In this document: one piece after another, positions 17,327 through 26,078 of the stretch | How the letters are laid out: each line of letters starts with the position of its first letter | Position numbering within the stretch: the first letter of the stretch is position 1 | Assembly (NCBI GenBank): GCA_022340865.1 | Contig: JAJDNC010000039.1 | Coordinates: 1-36,509, forward strand | Source: Gemmatimonadota bacterium | GTDB lineage: Bacteria > Gemmatimonadota > Gemmatimonadetes > Longimicrobiales > Gaopeijiaceae | Length of the DNA stretch: 36,509 nucleotides | Direction: 5' to 3' | Made by a program: the position numbers and the translations under genes | Notes under the pieces: model-generated | Seen by the model: the letters and a program-made list of their open reading frames with translations, nothing else | What the model was told of the DNA's origin: nothing | Database searches by the model: none

Positions 17327-17656
17327 ATGGGCGAGCCCCGCATGACCCCGCTCTTCTTCCACCTCCTCCTCTCGCTCTCGGAGGGGCCGCGCCACGGGTA
17401 CGCGCTCATGCAGGAGATAGAAGAGCGCTCGGGCGGCGGGGTGGTGCTGGGGCCCAGCTCGCTCTACTACGCTCTGGGACGCCTGGAGGACAGCGGCCTC
17501 ATCCGCGAGGTCGACGGGCCCGCGGGCGACGATCCGCACGAGGAGCGGCGCCGGTACTACGCCCTCACCGCACGAGGCCGCCAGCGCCTCGCGGACGAAA
17601 CGCGGGTGCTGGCCGACATCGTGGCCCACGCCCGGGCCCGGGGAATCCTGGGATGA
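17327..17656 (+). CDS. PadR-family transcriptional regulator (module 1)
   Basis: This 109-residue winged-helix protein is of the short PadR type. It starts MTPLFFHLLLSLSEGPRHGYALMQEIEERSGG, the classic PadR helix region. The recognition helix and wing follow: VLGPSSLYYALGRLEDSGLIRE, then RRRYYALTARGRQRL. The ATG at 17327 precedes this by five residues; the ATG at codon 6 is an alternative start. The stop overlaps the next gene's ATG (ATGA at 17653-17656), so it is coupled to the large permease. In such pairs the regulator normally represses its own operon. Confidence 0.93.
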   Translation: MGEPRMTPLFFHLLLSLSEGPRHGYALMQEIEERSGGGVVLGPSSLYYALGRLEDSGLIREVDGPAGDDPHEERRRYYALTARGRQRLADETRVLADIVAHARARGILG

Positions 17657-20241
17657 GGGGGGGCCGGACGATGGTGGAGCGTCTGCTCCGGCTGGTCTGG
17701 CGTCTCTACCCCGGCGGATACCGTGCGCGCTTCGGGGAGGAGTTGGAGCGCCACATCGAGGAGCTCCGGTCGCAGGGGAACGCGAGCCCGACGCGCCTTC
17801 TCGTGGACGCCCTCTTCACCCTGGCGCGCGCCTGGATAGATGGGCTGGGTCGCATCCCCGTGGTTCCCTCCGGCCTTGCCTCCGGCCTGGGCCAGATCCT
17901 GCGCGGCCTGGCACGGGCGCCGGTCTACTCCCTCACGGTGATCGCCATCCTCGCGCTGGCCATCGGCGCGAACACCGCGGTGTTTTCGGTGACCCACGCG
18001 GTGCTCTTCCGTTCCCTCCCCTACCGAAACCCCGACCAGGTGGTGGCCGTCTGGCCGCCGCCGCTCGCGCTCAAGGGCGACACCTGGGGGGTCGACGGGG
18101 ACTTCGCGTCGCAGGTAGAGTCCGCCGCCCTCTACGTCGAGGGGGGTTCCGCCAACCTCGCGAAGGATGGCTCCGCCCAGCATGTCTCCCTGGCGCAGGT
18201 CACCCCGGATTTCTTCCGGGTGCTGGGCGTGGAACCCCTTCTGGGCCGGGACCTGTCCGCGCCGAGCACAGACGGCCGGGAGGTGGTCCTCACGCACGGG
18301 CTCTGGGTGCGCGCGTTCGGTGGCGATCCCTCGGTGGTGGGCCGCGACGTCGACCTCAACGGACACGCGTACACGGTGGTCGGGGTGATGCCGGCCGACG
18401 TGGAGTTCCCCTCGGGCGTCGATCTCTGGCTTCCCTTTCCGCTCACCGGTGAGTATTACGCGAACGCGGCTGCCCCGTCGGGCGTCGCCCGCTTGCGCCC
18501 GGGCGCGGGGATCGCCGCCCTGACGAAGATCATGAACGACCGGTTGCAGCGGGAGTACGCCGGCGCCCCGGCGGCCGTGGAACCACCACCGGCGCGACTC
18601 ACCCCCTTGCTCGACGACCTCACCGCCCCGGTGCGGACGCCCCTCCTCCTCCTCCTCGGCATCGCGGGGACCGTGACCCTGCTGGGGTGCCTCAACCTGG
18701 CAGGCCTGGTCCTGGCCCGGGCCTCCGTGCGCGCCGACGAGCTCGGTGTGCGCCGGGCCCTGGGCGCCAGTCGACCTCGGCTCTTCGGGCAGCTTCTGGG
18801 CGAGGTGCTCATCCTCGCCGCGGCGGCGGGGCTCGCATCGCTCCTGGCGGCCATCTGGACCACGCGGCTTCTGACCAGCGGGCTGCCCGGCGGCTTGCAG
18901 GGACTGGATCAGGTGCGGCTGAGCATGCCGGTGCTGGCCTTCGCCGCGCTCCTCACCTTCGTCGCCGGACTCCTGGTGGGCGCGCTGCCCGCGCTCTGGG
19001 GCGCCGCCACGGCCTACGCCGCCGTCGGCGGGACCCGCACATCCACCCAGGGGCCGGGGCACGTTCGGTTGCAGGGCGTGCTCATCGTGGCCCAGGTCGC
19101 CCTCGCGTTCGTGCTGGTCGCCGGCGCAGGGCTCTTCGGGCGCAGCCTGGCCCGCCTCCGCGCCGTTCCCCTGGGCTACGACCTGGACCACGTCCTCACG
19201 TTCGGGGTCAGGCTCCCCACCGAGACCTACCCCGACTCCGCCTCCCGTTCCGCGTACCTGGACCAGCTCACGAACGGGCTCGGTGCGATTCCCGGGGTGT
19301 CAGCGGTGGGCGCCACCACCGTCCTGCCTCCCTACCAGGGCGTCACCGTCGGAGTCGCCGTGCGTCCGACCGGGACACCGGAATCCCATCGGGTCTTCGC
19401 CACGTGGCTCAGGGCGACGCGCGGGTACCTGACCGCCATGGGGACCCCGGTGGTCGAGGGTCGAGTGTTCCCGCAGGACGCCACCGGCGCGTCGCGATTC
19501 GAGCACGTGGTGCTGAACCGCGGTCTCGCCCGACGGATCCTGGGGGACGGGCCCGCCGCGGGCCGCACGGTCCTCGTCCAGGACTACAACGAGAAGTGGC
19601 ACGAAGCACGGGTCGACGCGGTCGTCGGAGACGTGCATCTCCGGGGAGCCACACGCACCGCGCCTTCGTTCGTGCTCACGGACCTGGCCGCCTCGCCGAC
19701 GTCCTTCCCTGGCTTCGCCGTCCGGAGCTCGGGGGACCCCGCGCGGCTCGCACAGAGTATCCGCGAGGTGGTGAAGTCCGTGGACCCGTCCGTCGCGCCC
19801 TACGACATGAGGACCACCGGCGAGGCCGCCGCCCAGGAGATCGCCGCCCGCCGCGCGCTGGCGCTCCTCTCCGCGTTCTTCGGTGTAGCCGCCCTCGTCG
19901 TGTGTGCCCTGGGGCTCCACGGACTCGTCGCACAGGGTGTGTCACGCCGGCGCCGGGAACTCGGCGTCCGTCTGGCCCTGGGCGCCCGTGTCCCCGCGCT
20001 GGTGCGCCGGACCGCGCTGGCTCCACTCCGCCTCGTAGCGGTGGGCCTGTTGCTGGGGATCCCGACCGTGTGGATCCTCTCGGACGTCTCGAGGAGCCTC
20101 CTCTACGAGGTGGCGCCCCACGACCCTCTGGTGATGACCGGCGTGGGGGTGGCCCTGGTCCTCCTCGCCGTCGCCGCGGCCTGGATCCCGGCACGGCGCA
20201 TCACCCGCGTGGATCCGGCCGAGGCTCTCCGGGCCGAGTGA
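17653..20241 (+). CDS. ADOP/MacB-type orphan ABC permease (module 1)
   Basis: This 862-residue permease belongs to the duplicated FtsX/MacB-like family (acidobacterial duplicated orphan permease). Residues 8-65 form the 'permease prefix' domain seen in PadR-linked ADOPs (VERLLRLVWRLYPGGYRARFGEELERH). Membrane segment 1 is at about 91-118, followed by a large extracytoplasmic MacB-type domain with TPDFFRVLGVEPLLGRDL and YTVVGVMP. Three or four membrane segments follow (about 330-500), then a second periplasmic domain and three C-terminal segments ending RITRVDPAEALRAE. RADELGVRRALGASRPRL and RRRELGVRLALGAR are the coupling regions. No ATPase gene is adjacent. The start overlaps the PadR stop; an ATG at 17671 is an alternative. 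Confidence 0.93.
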   Translation: MRGGRTMVERLLRLVWRLYPGGYRARFGEELERHIEELRSQGNASPTRLLVDALFTLARAWIDGLGRIPVVPSGLASGLGQILRGLARAPVYSLTVIAILALAIGANTAVFSVTHAVLFRSLPYRNPDQVVAVWPPPLALKGDTWGVDGDFASQVESAALYVEGGSANLAKDGSAQHVSLAQVTPDFFRVLGVEPLLGRDLSAPSTDGREVVLTHGLWVRAFGGDPSVVGRDVDLNGHAYTVVGVMPADVEFPSGVDLWLPFPLTGEYYANAAAPSGVARLRPGAGIAALTKIMNDRLQREYAGAPAAVEPPPARLTPLLDDLTAPVRTPLLLLLGIAGTVTLLGCLNLAGLVLARASVRADELGVRRALGASRPRLFGQLLGEVLILAAAAGLASLLAAIWTTRLLTSGLPGGLQGLDQVRLSMPVLAFAALLTFVAGLLVGALPALWGAATAYAAVGGTRTSTQGPGHVRLQGVLIVAQVALAFVLVAGAGLFGRSLARLRAVPLGYDLDHVLTFGVRLPTETYPDSASRSAYLDQLTNGLGAIPGVSAVGATTVLPPYQGVTVGVAVRPTGTPESHRVFATWLRATRGYLTAMGTPVVEGRVFPQDATGASRFEHVVLNRGLARRILGDGPAAGRTVLVQDYNEKWHEARVDAVVGDVHLRGATRTAPSFVLTDLAASPTSFPGFAVRSSGDPARLAQSIREVVKSVDPSVAPYDMRTTGEAAAQEIAARRALALLSAFFGVAALVVCALGLHGLVAQGVSRRRRELGVRLALGARVPALVRRTALAPLRLVAVGLLLGIPTVWILSDVSRSLLYEVAPHDPLVMTGVGVALVLLAVAAAWIPARRITRVDPAEALRAE

Positions 20242-20340
20242 TATGAAACGGGCGGCCGCCGGAGTCGGGACGGCTTCGTCGCTATGAGCCGCCACCGACC
20301 TCGGCCCACCGGGCCCTCCACCCCAGCGGTGATGTCCATC

Positions 20341-20377
20341 TTGATTCCCGTATCAACTCCACTAACATTCTTTAGTG
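20341..20377 (+). promoter_or_regulatory. Promoter with candidate PadR operator 2 (CACTAA-N6-TTAGTG)
   Basis: A perfect 6-bp inverted repeat, CACTAA (20360-20365) and TTAGTG (20372-20377), is separated by 6 bp and lies about 85 bp upstream of the second padR-like gene. A possible promoter overlaps it: TTGATT at 20341-20346 and TAACAT at 20363-20368, 16 bp apart. A PadR dimer bound here would cover the -10 region. The surrounding 20340-20400 stretch is markedly AT-richer than its flanks. Confidence 0.5.
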
Positions 20378-20459
20378 AAGAATCTTTGGGATAGGAAGGC
20401 GTGGTGCACGGACAGCGCCCACGCCAACCTCGATCAAACGCCGCACCCCGGAGATCCCC

Positions 20460-20807
20460 GTGACCGAAGCCGCCTCCCCCAACCTGGTCCGCGGCACCGT
20501 GGACCTCGTCGTGCTCCACACGCTCCAGCAGGGCCCCGTGAAGGGGATGCACGGCTTCGCCATCGCTCGCTGGATCCGACGGGGAAGCGGCGACGTGGTC
20601 TCCTTCGAGGACGCGGCGCTGTACCAGTCCCTCCACCGTCTGGAGCGCCGGGGACTGGTGGCCTCGGCGTGGGGACGGTCCGAGAAGAACCGGAGGGCGC
20701 GCTTCTACCGCCTCACCGCCAAGGGCCGCAAGCACCTGGAGAGCGAGGTGGAAGCCTTCCGGAGCTACGCGGACGCCATCACGCGCCTCCTGGACGCGCA
20801 CGCCTGA
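20460..20807 (+). CDS. PadR-family transcriptional regulator (module 2)
   Basis: This 115-residue PadR-like protein starts at a GTG with GGAG 6 bases upstream. It runs LVRGTVDLVVLHTLQQGPVKGMHGFAIARWIRRGSGD, then FEDAALYQSLHRLERRGLVASAWGRSEKNRRARFYRLTAKGRKHL. The wing sequence with E-x-N-R-R-A-R-F-Y is typical of PadR proteins that accompany ADOP permeases. It differs clearly from the module 1 regulator, so this is not a recent duplication. The stop is 101 bp before the permease start. Confidence 0.92.
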   Translation: MTEAASPNLVRGTVDLVVLHTLQQGPVKGMHGFAIARWIRRGSGDVVSFEDAALYQSLHRLERRGLVASAWGRSEKNRRARFYRLTAKGRKHLESEVEAFRSYADAITRLLDAHA

Positions 20808-20825
20808 GGGGCGCACACGCCTGAG
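20799..20825 (+). repeat. Short tandem duplication at the end of the second padR-like gene
   Basis: CACGCCTGAG occurs at 20799-20808 and again at 20816-20825. The first copy contains the PadR stop codon, so the repeat looks like a small local duplication just after the gene. Confidence 0.5.
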
Positions 20826-20908
20826 ACGAGCATGGGAAGAGCGGCCGCCGGGACGAATGAGCGCAGGCTGGGCCGCGAAACGATCACCAGGAATCACCGG
20901 ACGGGACG

Positions 20909-23536
20909 ATGAGGGAGCATCGGGGAGGGGCGCGGAAGGGGCACAGGCTGGCAGGACGGCCGGACACGGAGCGTGAGGTGGAGGAGGAGCTGGCGTTCCA
21001 CCTCGAGGAGCGCGCCGAGGAGCTGCGGCGTGGAGGCGTCGACCGCGAGGAGGCGGCGCGGCGCGCGCGGGAGGAGTTCGGCGACGTGGAGGCCACGCGC
21101 ATGTACTGCGGGCACGAGGATCGCCGCCGCGAGCGCTTGGCTCGTCCGGCGCGCTTCCTGCGTGCCTTCGCCGACGAGCTCACCTCGGCGGCGCGCTTCC
21201 TGGTGCGACGGCCGCGGGCGGTGGTGGGCCCCGCAGCCGTCCTCGCGGTGGCCGTGACGCTCAACGTGCTGGTCTTCACGGTCGTGCGTGGCGTGCTCCT
21301 CACCCCCCTGCCCTTCCGCGCCCCCGACCGGGTGGCCGTGGTGCAGGAAGTCTCCACCCAGGGGGGTCTCTCCCGCGCGGCGTACCCGGTGCTGGACGCG
21401 TGGAGACGGCAGGCCACCACCGCCCGGCCCGTGGCGGGCTACCTGGGGGACGAGCGCACGTTTTCGGCTGGGGGTGAGCCCCGGCGCATCCACGTCACCG
21501 ACGTGACGGCGGGCTTCTTCGGTCTGTTGGACCGACCCATCCTCCTGGGGCGCGCCTTCACCGCCGACGAGCACCGCAAGGACGGACCTCGGGTCGCCAT
21601 GATCTCCGAGGGGCTCTGGCGACGCGCCTTCGGCGCCGACCGCTCCGTGGTGGGCCGCTCCGTCCGCCTGGACGATCGGGAGTACACCGTGGTGGGCGTG
21701 GTGCGCGGCGGCGCCACCTTCCCCGAGGGAACCGACGTGTGGCTCCCCGTGGAGATCGGCGTGCCGAACATCCTGGACATGGCGGGGGCCAAGATCATCA
21801 TCGCCCTGGCCTCCCTGCGGCCCGGTGCGAGCCTCCCCGGGCTCACGGAGGAGTTCGGCAGAATATCCGCCAGCGTGGTCGGTGGAGCGGCGTCCGTGAC
21901 CGCGACGCCGGTGAAGCAGCGCCTCCTCGGCGACGTGCGCCGATCTCTCCTGATGCTCCAGGGGGCCGTGCTCCTGGTCCTGCTCACCGCGTGCGCCAAC
22001 GCCGGAGGCATGCTCCTGGCGCGCGGGGTGCGCCGTCGTGGAGAGCTGGCCGTGCGGACCTCCCTGGGCGCCGGACACGCCCGGGTGGCTGGGAGCCTCC
22101 TCCTGGAGGGGCTTCTGCTGGGAGGCGCCGCGGGGGTCGCGGGCCTCGTCCTCGCGGCCGGGCTTCTCCACCCTGCCCTCGCCCTCGTTCCTCCCGGTGT
22201 TCCGCGGATGAACGCGGTGCACCTGGAACCGGGCGTCGCGCTGTTCGCCCTGGGCGTCGCCGCCCTCACGGGCGTGGTGACGTCCCTGGCCCCGGCGCTC
22301 TCCGGGGCGCGCACGCCCCCGGCCGCTCTCGTCCGTGATGCCACGACCGCCGGCGCCACGCCGAGGCTCCGCCGGCTCCTGGAGGGCTTCGTGGTCGTGC
22401 AGGTGGCGCTCGCGGTCCTCCTCACGGTGGGAGCCGGCCTCCTGCTGCGGAGCTTCGTGGCCACGGTGCACCAGAACCCGGGCTTCGACCCGAGCCACGT
22501 CACCGTCGTCGACGTTCAGCTTCCCCAGCTTCGATATCCGGACCAGGCGGCCCGTCTCGCATTTGCGCATACGCTGCTTGCACGTGCGGACCACCTCCCG
22601 GGAGCGCAGGCCGTAGCTCTGGGACGCAACCTTCCCATCTCGGGAACGAACATGACGTCGCCCCTCAGCGTGGAGGGATCACCCAAGGAGACCCGGGCCG
22701 CCCAGATCGCCCTGGTGAGCGCCGGCTACTTCGACGTGATGCGCATCCCCATCGTGCACGGCTCGGGCTTCGGCGGCGCCGATCGGGAGGGCGGCCCGCC
22801 GGAGCTGGTGGTGGACACGGACCTGCGCACGAGCCAGGGCGATGCGGTGCGCGTGGGAGACCGGGCGCACTCCTACTTCGGGCCCGACATGAGCTTCCGG
22901 GACGTCGTCGGTGTGGCGGGCGGGGTGCGACACGCCGACCTGCGCACCGCACCGGCGCCCGTCGTATACGAGCCGTTCTTCCAGAGGGGGGGTGCGTCGA
23001 GCTTCTCGCTCCTGGTGCGCTCCGACGCGCCCGCCGCCACGGTGTCGAAGGCCGCACAGGAGCTGGTGCGCTCCCTGGACCCGGGACTCCCGGTGGACGG
23101 CGTCACCACCATGGACGCGCGCATCAGCCTCTCGCTGGCGAGGCCCCGCTTCTACACCGTCGCCCTCTCGGTCTTCGGCGCCCTCGCGCTCCTGCTGGCC
23201 CTGGCGGGATGCCAGGCGGGGCTGGCCCACCGGGTGGCGGCACGGCGCGGCGAGATCGGCGTGCGCATGGCCCTCGGAGCCTCCTCGGCGTCGGTGCGGC
23301 GGAGGGTCCTGGGCCGCGGCCTCGCCCTCACGGCCGCCGGGGCGGCCCTCGGCCTCCTCGCGGCCTATCCCGCCACGCGGGTCCTCAAGAGCCAGCTGTA
23401 CGGCGTCACCGCCGGTGATCCGGCGACGTACGTGGGCATCCTGGCTCTCCTGGCGGCCGCGGCCGCGCTGGCCTCGGACATCCCCGCGCGCCGGGCATCG
23501 TCCACCGACCCGGCGAAGGTGCTCAGGGAGGGCTGA
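20909..23536 (+). CDS. ADOP/MacB-type orphan ABC permease (module 2)
   Basis: This 875-residue permease is of the same overall design as module 1 but has a different N-terminal prefix. Residues 20-75 form a helical REVEEELAFHLEERAEELRRGG...AARRAREEFGD domain, the other common ADOP prefix type. Membrane segment 1 is at about 104-130. MacB-type domain motifs follow: DVTAGFFGLLDRPILLGRAF and EYTVVGVVRGGATFPEGTDVWLPV. The FtsX-like segments are separated by a second periplasmic domain (SAGYFDVMRIPIVHGSGF). It ends SLARPRFYTVALSVFGALALLLA, RRGEIGVRMALGASSASV and RRASSTDPAKVLREG. No ATPase gene accompanies it. The ribosome-binding site is weak (GGGACG directly before the ATG). The transported or exported substrate is unknown. 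Confidence 0.92.
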   Translation: MREHRGGARKGHRLAGRPDTEREVEEELAFHLEERAEELRRGGVDREEAARRAREEFGDVEATRMYCGHEDRRRERLARPARFLRAFADELTSAARFLVRRPRAVVGPAAVLAVAVTLNVLVFTVVRGVLLTPLPFRAPDRVAVVQEVSTQGGLSRAAYPVLDAWRRQATTARPVAGYLGDERTFSAGGEPRRIHVTDVTAGFFGLLDRPILLGRAFTADEHRKDGPRVAMISEGLWRRAFGADRSVVGRSVRLDDREYTVVGVVRGGATFPEGTDVWLPVEIGVPNILDMAGAKIIIALASLRPGASLPGLTEEFGRISASVVGGAASVTATPVKQRLLGDVRRSLLMLQGAVLLVLLTACANAGGMLLARGVRRRGELAVRTSLGAGHARVAGSLLLEGLLLGGAAGVAGLVLAAGLLHPALALVPPGVPRMNAVHLEPGVALFALGVAALTGVVTSLAPALSGARTPPAALVRDATTAGATPRLRRLLEGFVVVQVALAVLLTVGAGLLLRSFVATVHQNPGFDPSHVTVVDVQLPQLRYPDQAARLAFAHTLLARADHLPGAQAVALGRNLPISGTNMTSPLSVEGSPKETRAAQIALVSAGYFDVMRIPIVHGSGFGGADREGGPPELVVDTDLRTSQGDAVRVGDRAHSYFGPDMSFRDVVGVAGGVRHADLRTAPAPVVYEPFFQRGGASSFSLLVRSDAPAATVSKAAQELVRSLDPGLPVDGVTTMDARISLSLARPRFYTVALSVFGALALLLALAGCQAGLAHRVAARRGEIGVRMALGASSASVRRRVLGRGLALTAAGAALGLLAAYPATRVLKSQLYGVTAGDPATYVGILALLAAAAALASDIPARRASSTDPAKVLREG

Positions 23537-23619
23537 GCGGGCGGACGACGGCGGGCTCCCCGGATCCGGCCGGCGCGCCTCGGCCCCCCGGGCGCTCGGC
23601 GTGCCCCCGCCATCGCTCC

Positions 23620-24345
23620 TCAGATGTGGTTCGAGATGAACCCGGGCGTGAAGCGCGCGAGCCAGGCGCTCAGGATCGTGAACGAGCCCGTCAGGAGCAG
23701 CAGGCCGAGGAAGACCAGGAGGCCGCCGGAGACCTTCTCCACCGCCGGCATGAAGCGCCGGAAGCGCTTGAACGCCTGGAGGAACCAGTTCAGCGCCAGC
23801 GCCGCCACCAGGAACGGGATCGCCAATCCGATGGAGTAGACGGTGAGGAGCCCCACCCCGGCCCACATCGTCTCCCGGGAGAAGCCGTAGGTGAGGATGG
23901 CACCCAGCACCGGCCCGATGCACGGCGTCCACCCCGCCCCGAACGCCATACCCACTCCCAGCGTACCGAGATAGCCGGCGGGCTTGTCGTGCAGGTGCAG
24001 GCGCTTCTCGCGCATGAGGGGGAGCAGGCGGAAGACGCCGGCCATGTGCAGCCCCAGAAGGACGATGATCACCCCTCCGATGCGCGCGATGAGGGTCTCG
24101 TAGTGCTTGAAGAACTGCCCCAGGAACGAAGCCGACGCTCCCAGCAGGATGAAGATCAGGCTGAACCCCACCACGAACAGCAGGGAGTGGACGAGCGTCG
24201 TCTTCCGGTCCACGCCCTCCTGCAGATCCTCCAGGCTCATCCCGGTGACGAAGGTGAGGTAGCTCGGGACCAGCGGGAGCACGCACGGCGACAGGAACGA
24301 GAGGAAGCCCGCGCTCAGGGCGATGAAGATTCCGATCCGATCCAC
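23620..24345 (-). CDS. ccdA: CcdA/DsbD-type thiol-disulfide transmembrane protein
   Basis: It moves reducing equivalents across the inner membrane, for example to cytochrome c maturation thioredoxins. This 241-residue protein has six membrane segments. The two conserved cysteines are in FLSPCVLPLVPSYL (Cys21) and GWTPCIGPVLGAI (Cys142), as in CcdA. The start is a GTG with AGGG a few bases upstream, one base after the stop of the upstream gene (TAGCGTG), so translation is probably coupled. No thioredoxin-like or cytochrome c maturation gene follows; the neighbouring plus-strand permease converges on it with 83 bp between stops. It is the last gene of the long minus-strand run. Confidence 0.93.
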   Translation of the reverse strand: MDRIGIFIALSAGFLSFLSPCVLPLVPSYLTFVTGMSLEDLQEGVDRKTTLVHSLLFVVGFSLIFILLGASASFLGQFFKHYETLIARIGGVIIVLLGLHMAGVFRLLPLMREKRLHLHDKPAGYLGTLGVGMAFGAGWTPCIGPVLGAILTYGFSRETMWAGVGLLTVYSIGLAIPFLVAALALNWFLQAFKRFRRFMPAVEKVSGGLLVFLGLLLLTGSFTILSAWLARFTPGFISNHI

Positions 24346-24346
24346 G

Positions 24347-26044
24347 CTATCCCTGTCTTTCCGTTGATCCCGGTGTCACCGGGCGCCCATGATTCGCCGT
24401 GTCCGGCCGTTCGGCCGTCTCTTCCTCGTCCCCTGCCGTTTCCGTCGCCCGCTCCGCAGCCCGCGCCCTCCGTCGCTGCGCCAGCGCCCGGATCCCCGTG
24501 ACGACGCCGAACCAGGTCGCCACCACCGCCACCGCCCATCCCACGAAGACGGGGAAGACCCCGGCCAACGCCGCCAGGACCAGGATGGCCACCGACAGCG
24601 TCCCGAGGACCGTGCGATCCTCACGGCCCAGGGTCCTGTTCCCGGCCAGCGCGCCACCCAGCACCGAGCCGGCGCGCACCAGCGGTGCCATCCTCACCCG
24701 TCTGCTGCCGGTCGCCCCACGGGACCTGAGCTGCTGCTCGATGCGCTCGGGGATCGAGCCCTCGGGATCCAGGGGAGCCTTGGGCGTGTCCGTCTCCCCG
24801 GGGAGGCGCCCCACCGGCAACGTGCGCCCGCCCGGGAGGACGATCTCGCGCGCGGACGCGAGGTCCGCGAGAAAGAGCCCTTCGAGCTGGCCCGCGAGAT
24901 CCGGATCGAGAACACCCACGTCCAGCTCCCAGTTCCCCATGAGGCTCGCGCTGTTGAGGTTGCTGGAGCCGACGCGGGACCAGGATCCGTCCACCACCGC
25001 GGTCTTGGCATGGATCATGGGGCCCTGCCACTCGAAGATCCGGACGCCGTTCTCCAGCAGGGACCGGTACCCGCCGCGGGACAGGCTCCCCACCAGAGGC
25101 CAGTTGTTGTGGGAGGGGACCAGGATGCGCACGTCCACCCCCTGGCGGGCCGCGGCTGCGAGAGCCTCGGTGACGGAGCGCGGCGCCACGAAGTAGGCGT
25201 CGGTCACCCAGATGCGGGACCGGGCGCGCGCGGCCGCCAGCAGCAGCGTGCGGAAGACGCGGGCTTTGCCCGGCTCGCCCTCGATGAGCCACACCGGTGT
25301 CGAGCCCACGTCGGGCGGCGGGGCGAGGGTCGCGGCCAGGAAGGACGGCTCGCCGATCTCACCCCAGAGCCGCTCGAAGGCGAGGGCGGCGGAGTGCGCG
25401 GCCGGACCGCGGATCTCCACGCCGGTGTCCCGCCACGGGGGTCGGGATCGACTCCCCGTCCACTCCTCGCCTATGCAGAAGCCGCCCACGAAGGCGACCT
25501 CACCGTCTGCCACCACCAGCTTGCGGTGGTCGCGCTGGAGCACGCCCAGCGGATCTCCGATGGCCAGGGACGGGGGGTTGAACGCACGCACCTGGACGCC
25601 GGCGTCGCGCAGCGGCTTCCAGTAGCGGCGGGGCGTCGCCCAGCATCCCAGCCAGTCGTGCACGACCAGCACCGGCACACCCTGGTGCGCTTTGGCGATG
25701 AGCGCCTCGCGGAACGCCCGGCCCACCCGGTCGTCGCGGACCACGTAGTTCTCGAAGTAGACGAAGCGGCGAGCACCGTCGATGGCCTCGAGCCAGGCAT
25801 CGAAGGAAGCCGACCCCTCGAACTGGAGGCGGAGCTGGTTGCCCAGGAGCGTAGGGGACCCCGTGGCCCGCTCGATCTGGTTCCACAGGAGGCGCTCCCC
25901 GATGCTGGGCCTGCCGCGGGACGCCGGAGGCGACCCGGACTCGCTGGGGAGGGTCGGCTGTGTGTCTGGCACGTGGGATCCGGCGAGAAGGGAGTGAGCT
26001 GGGGACTCGACCCGGAAGTTCAGGGGTGCCCGGGCCGCGATCAA
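24347..26044 (-). CDS. Phospholipase D family protein, cardiolipin synthase-like
   Basis: It contains two HKD motifs of the PLD superfamily: HRKLVVAD (His173, Lys175, Asp180) and HAKTAVVD (His345, Lys347, Asp352), followed by GSSNLNSASL. The arrangement fits cardiolipin synthase, which condenses or transfers phosphatidyl groups. It differs in lacking N-terminal membrane segments. Instead it has a C-terminal tail with hydrophobic stretches (about 480-520) and a charged end. The start is uncertain: the frame opens with a TTG at 26044 (565 residues) without a ribosome-binding site, and a GTG at 25972 is the next option; recognisable sequence begins near residue 48. It lies 34 bp after the agmatinase-like gene and ends 1 bp before ccdA. 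Confidence 0.88.
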   Translation of the reverse strand: MIAARAPLNFRVESPAHSLLAGSHVPDTQPTLPSESGSPPASRGRPSIGERLLWNQIERATGSPTLLGNQLRLQFEGSASFDAWLEAIDGARRFVYFENYVVRDDRVGRAFREALIAKAHQGVPVLVVHDWLGCWATPRRYWKPLRDAGVQVRAFNPPSLAIGDPLGVLQRDHRKLVVADGEVAFVGGFCIGEEWTGSRSRPPWRDTGVEIRGPAAHSAALAFERLWGEIGEPSFLAATLAPPPDVGSTPVWLIEGEPGKARVFRTLLLAAARARSRIWVTDAYFVAPRSVTEALAAAARQGVDVRILVPSHNNWPLVGSLSRGGYRSLLENGVRIFEWQGPMIHAKTAVVDGSWSRVGSSNLNSASLMGNWELDVGVLDPDLAGQLEGLFLADLASAREIVLPGGRTLPVGRLPGETDTPKAPLDPEGSIPERIEQQLRSRGATGSRRVRMAPLVRAGSVLGGALAGNRTLGREDRTVLGTLSVAILVLAALAGVFPVFVGWAVAVVATWFGVVTGIRALAQRRRARAAERATETAGDEEETAERPDTANHGRPVTPGSTERQG

Positions 26045-26078
26045 GCCGCAAGCGCGGCGAGGCGTCTCCGCGGTGCCG

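Noticed and set aside
23537..23619. CCGGATCCGG palindrome and other GC-rich pairing between the convergent permease and ccdA genes
   Set aside because: A 10-bp GC palindrome is expected by chance in such sequence, and no longer stem is clear.
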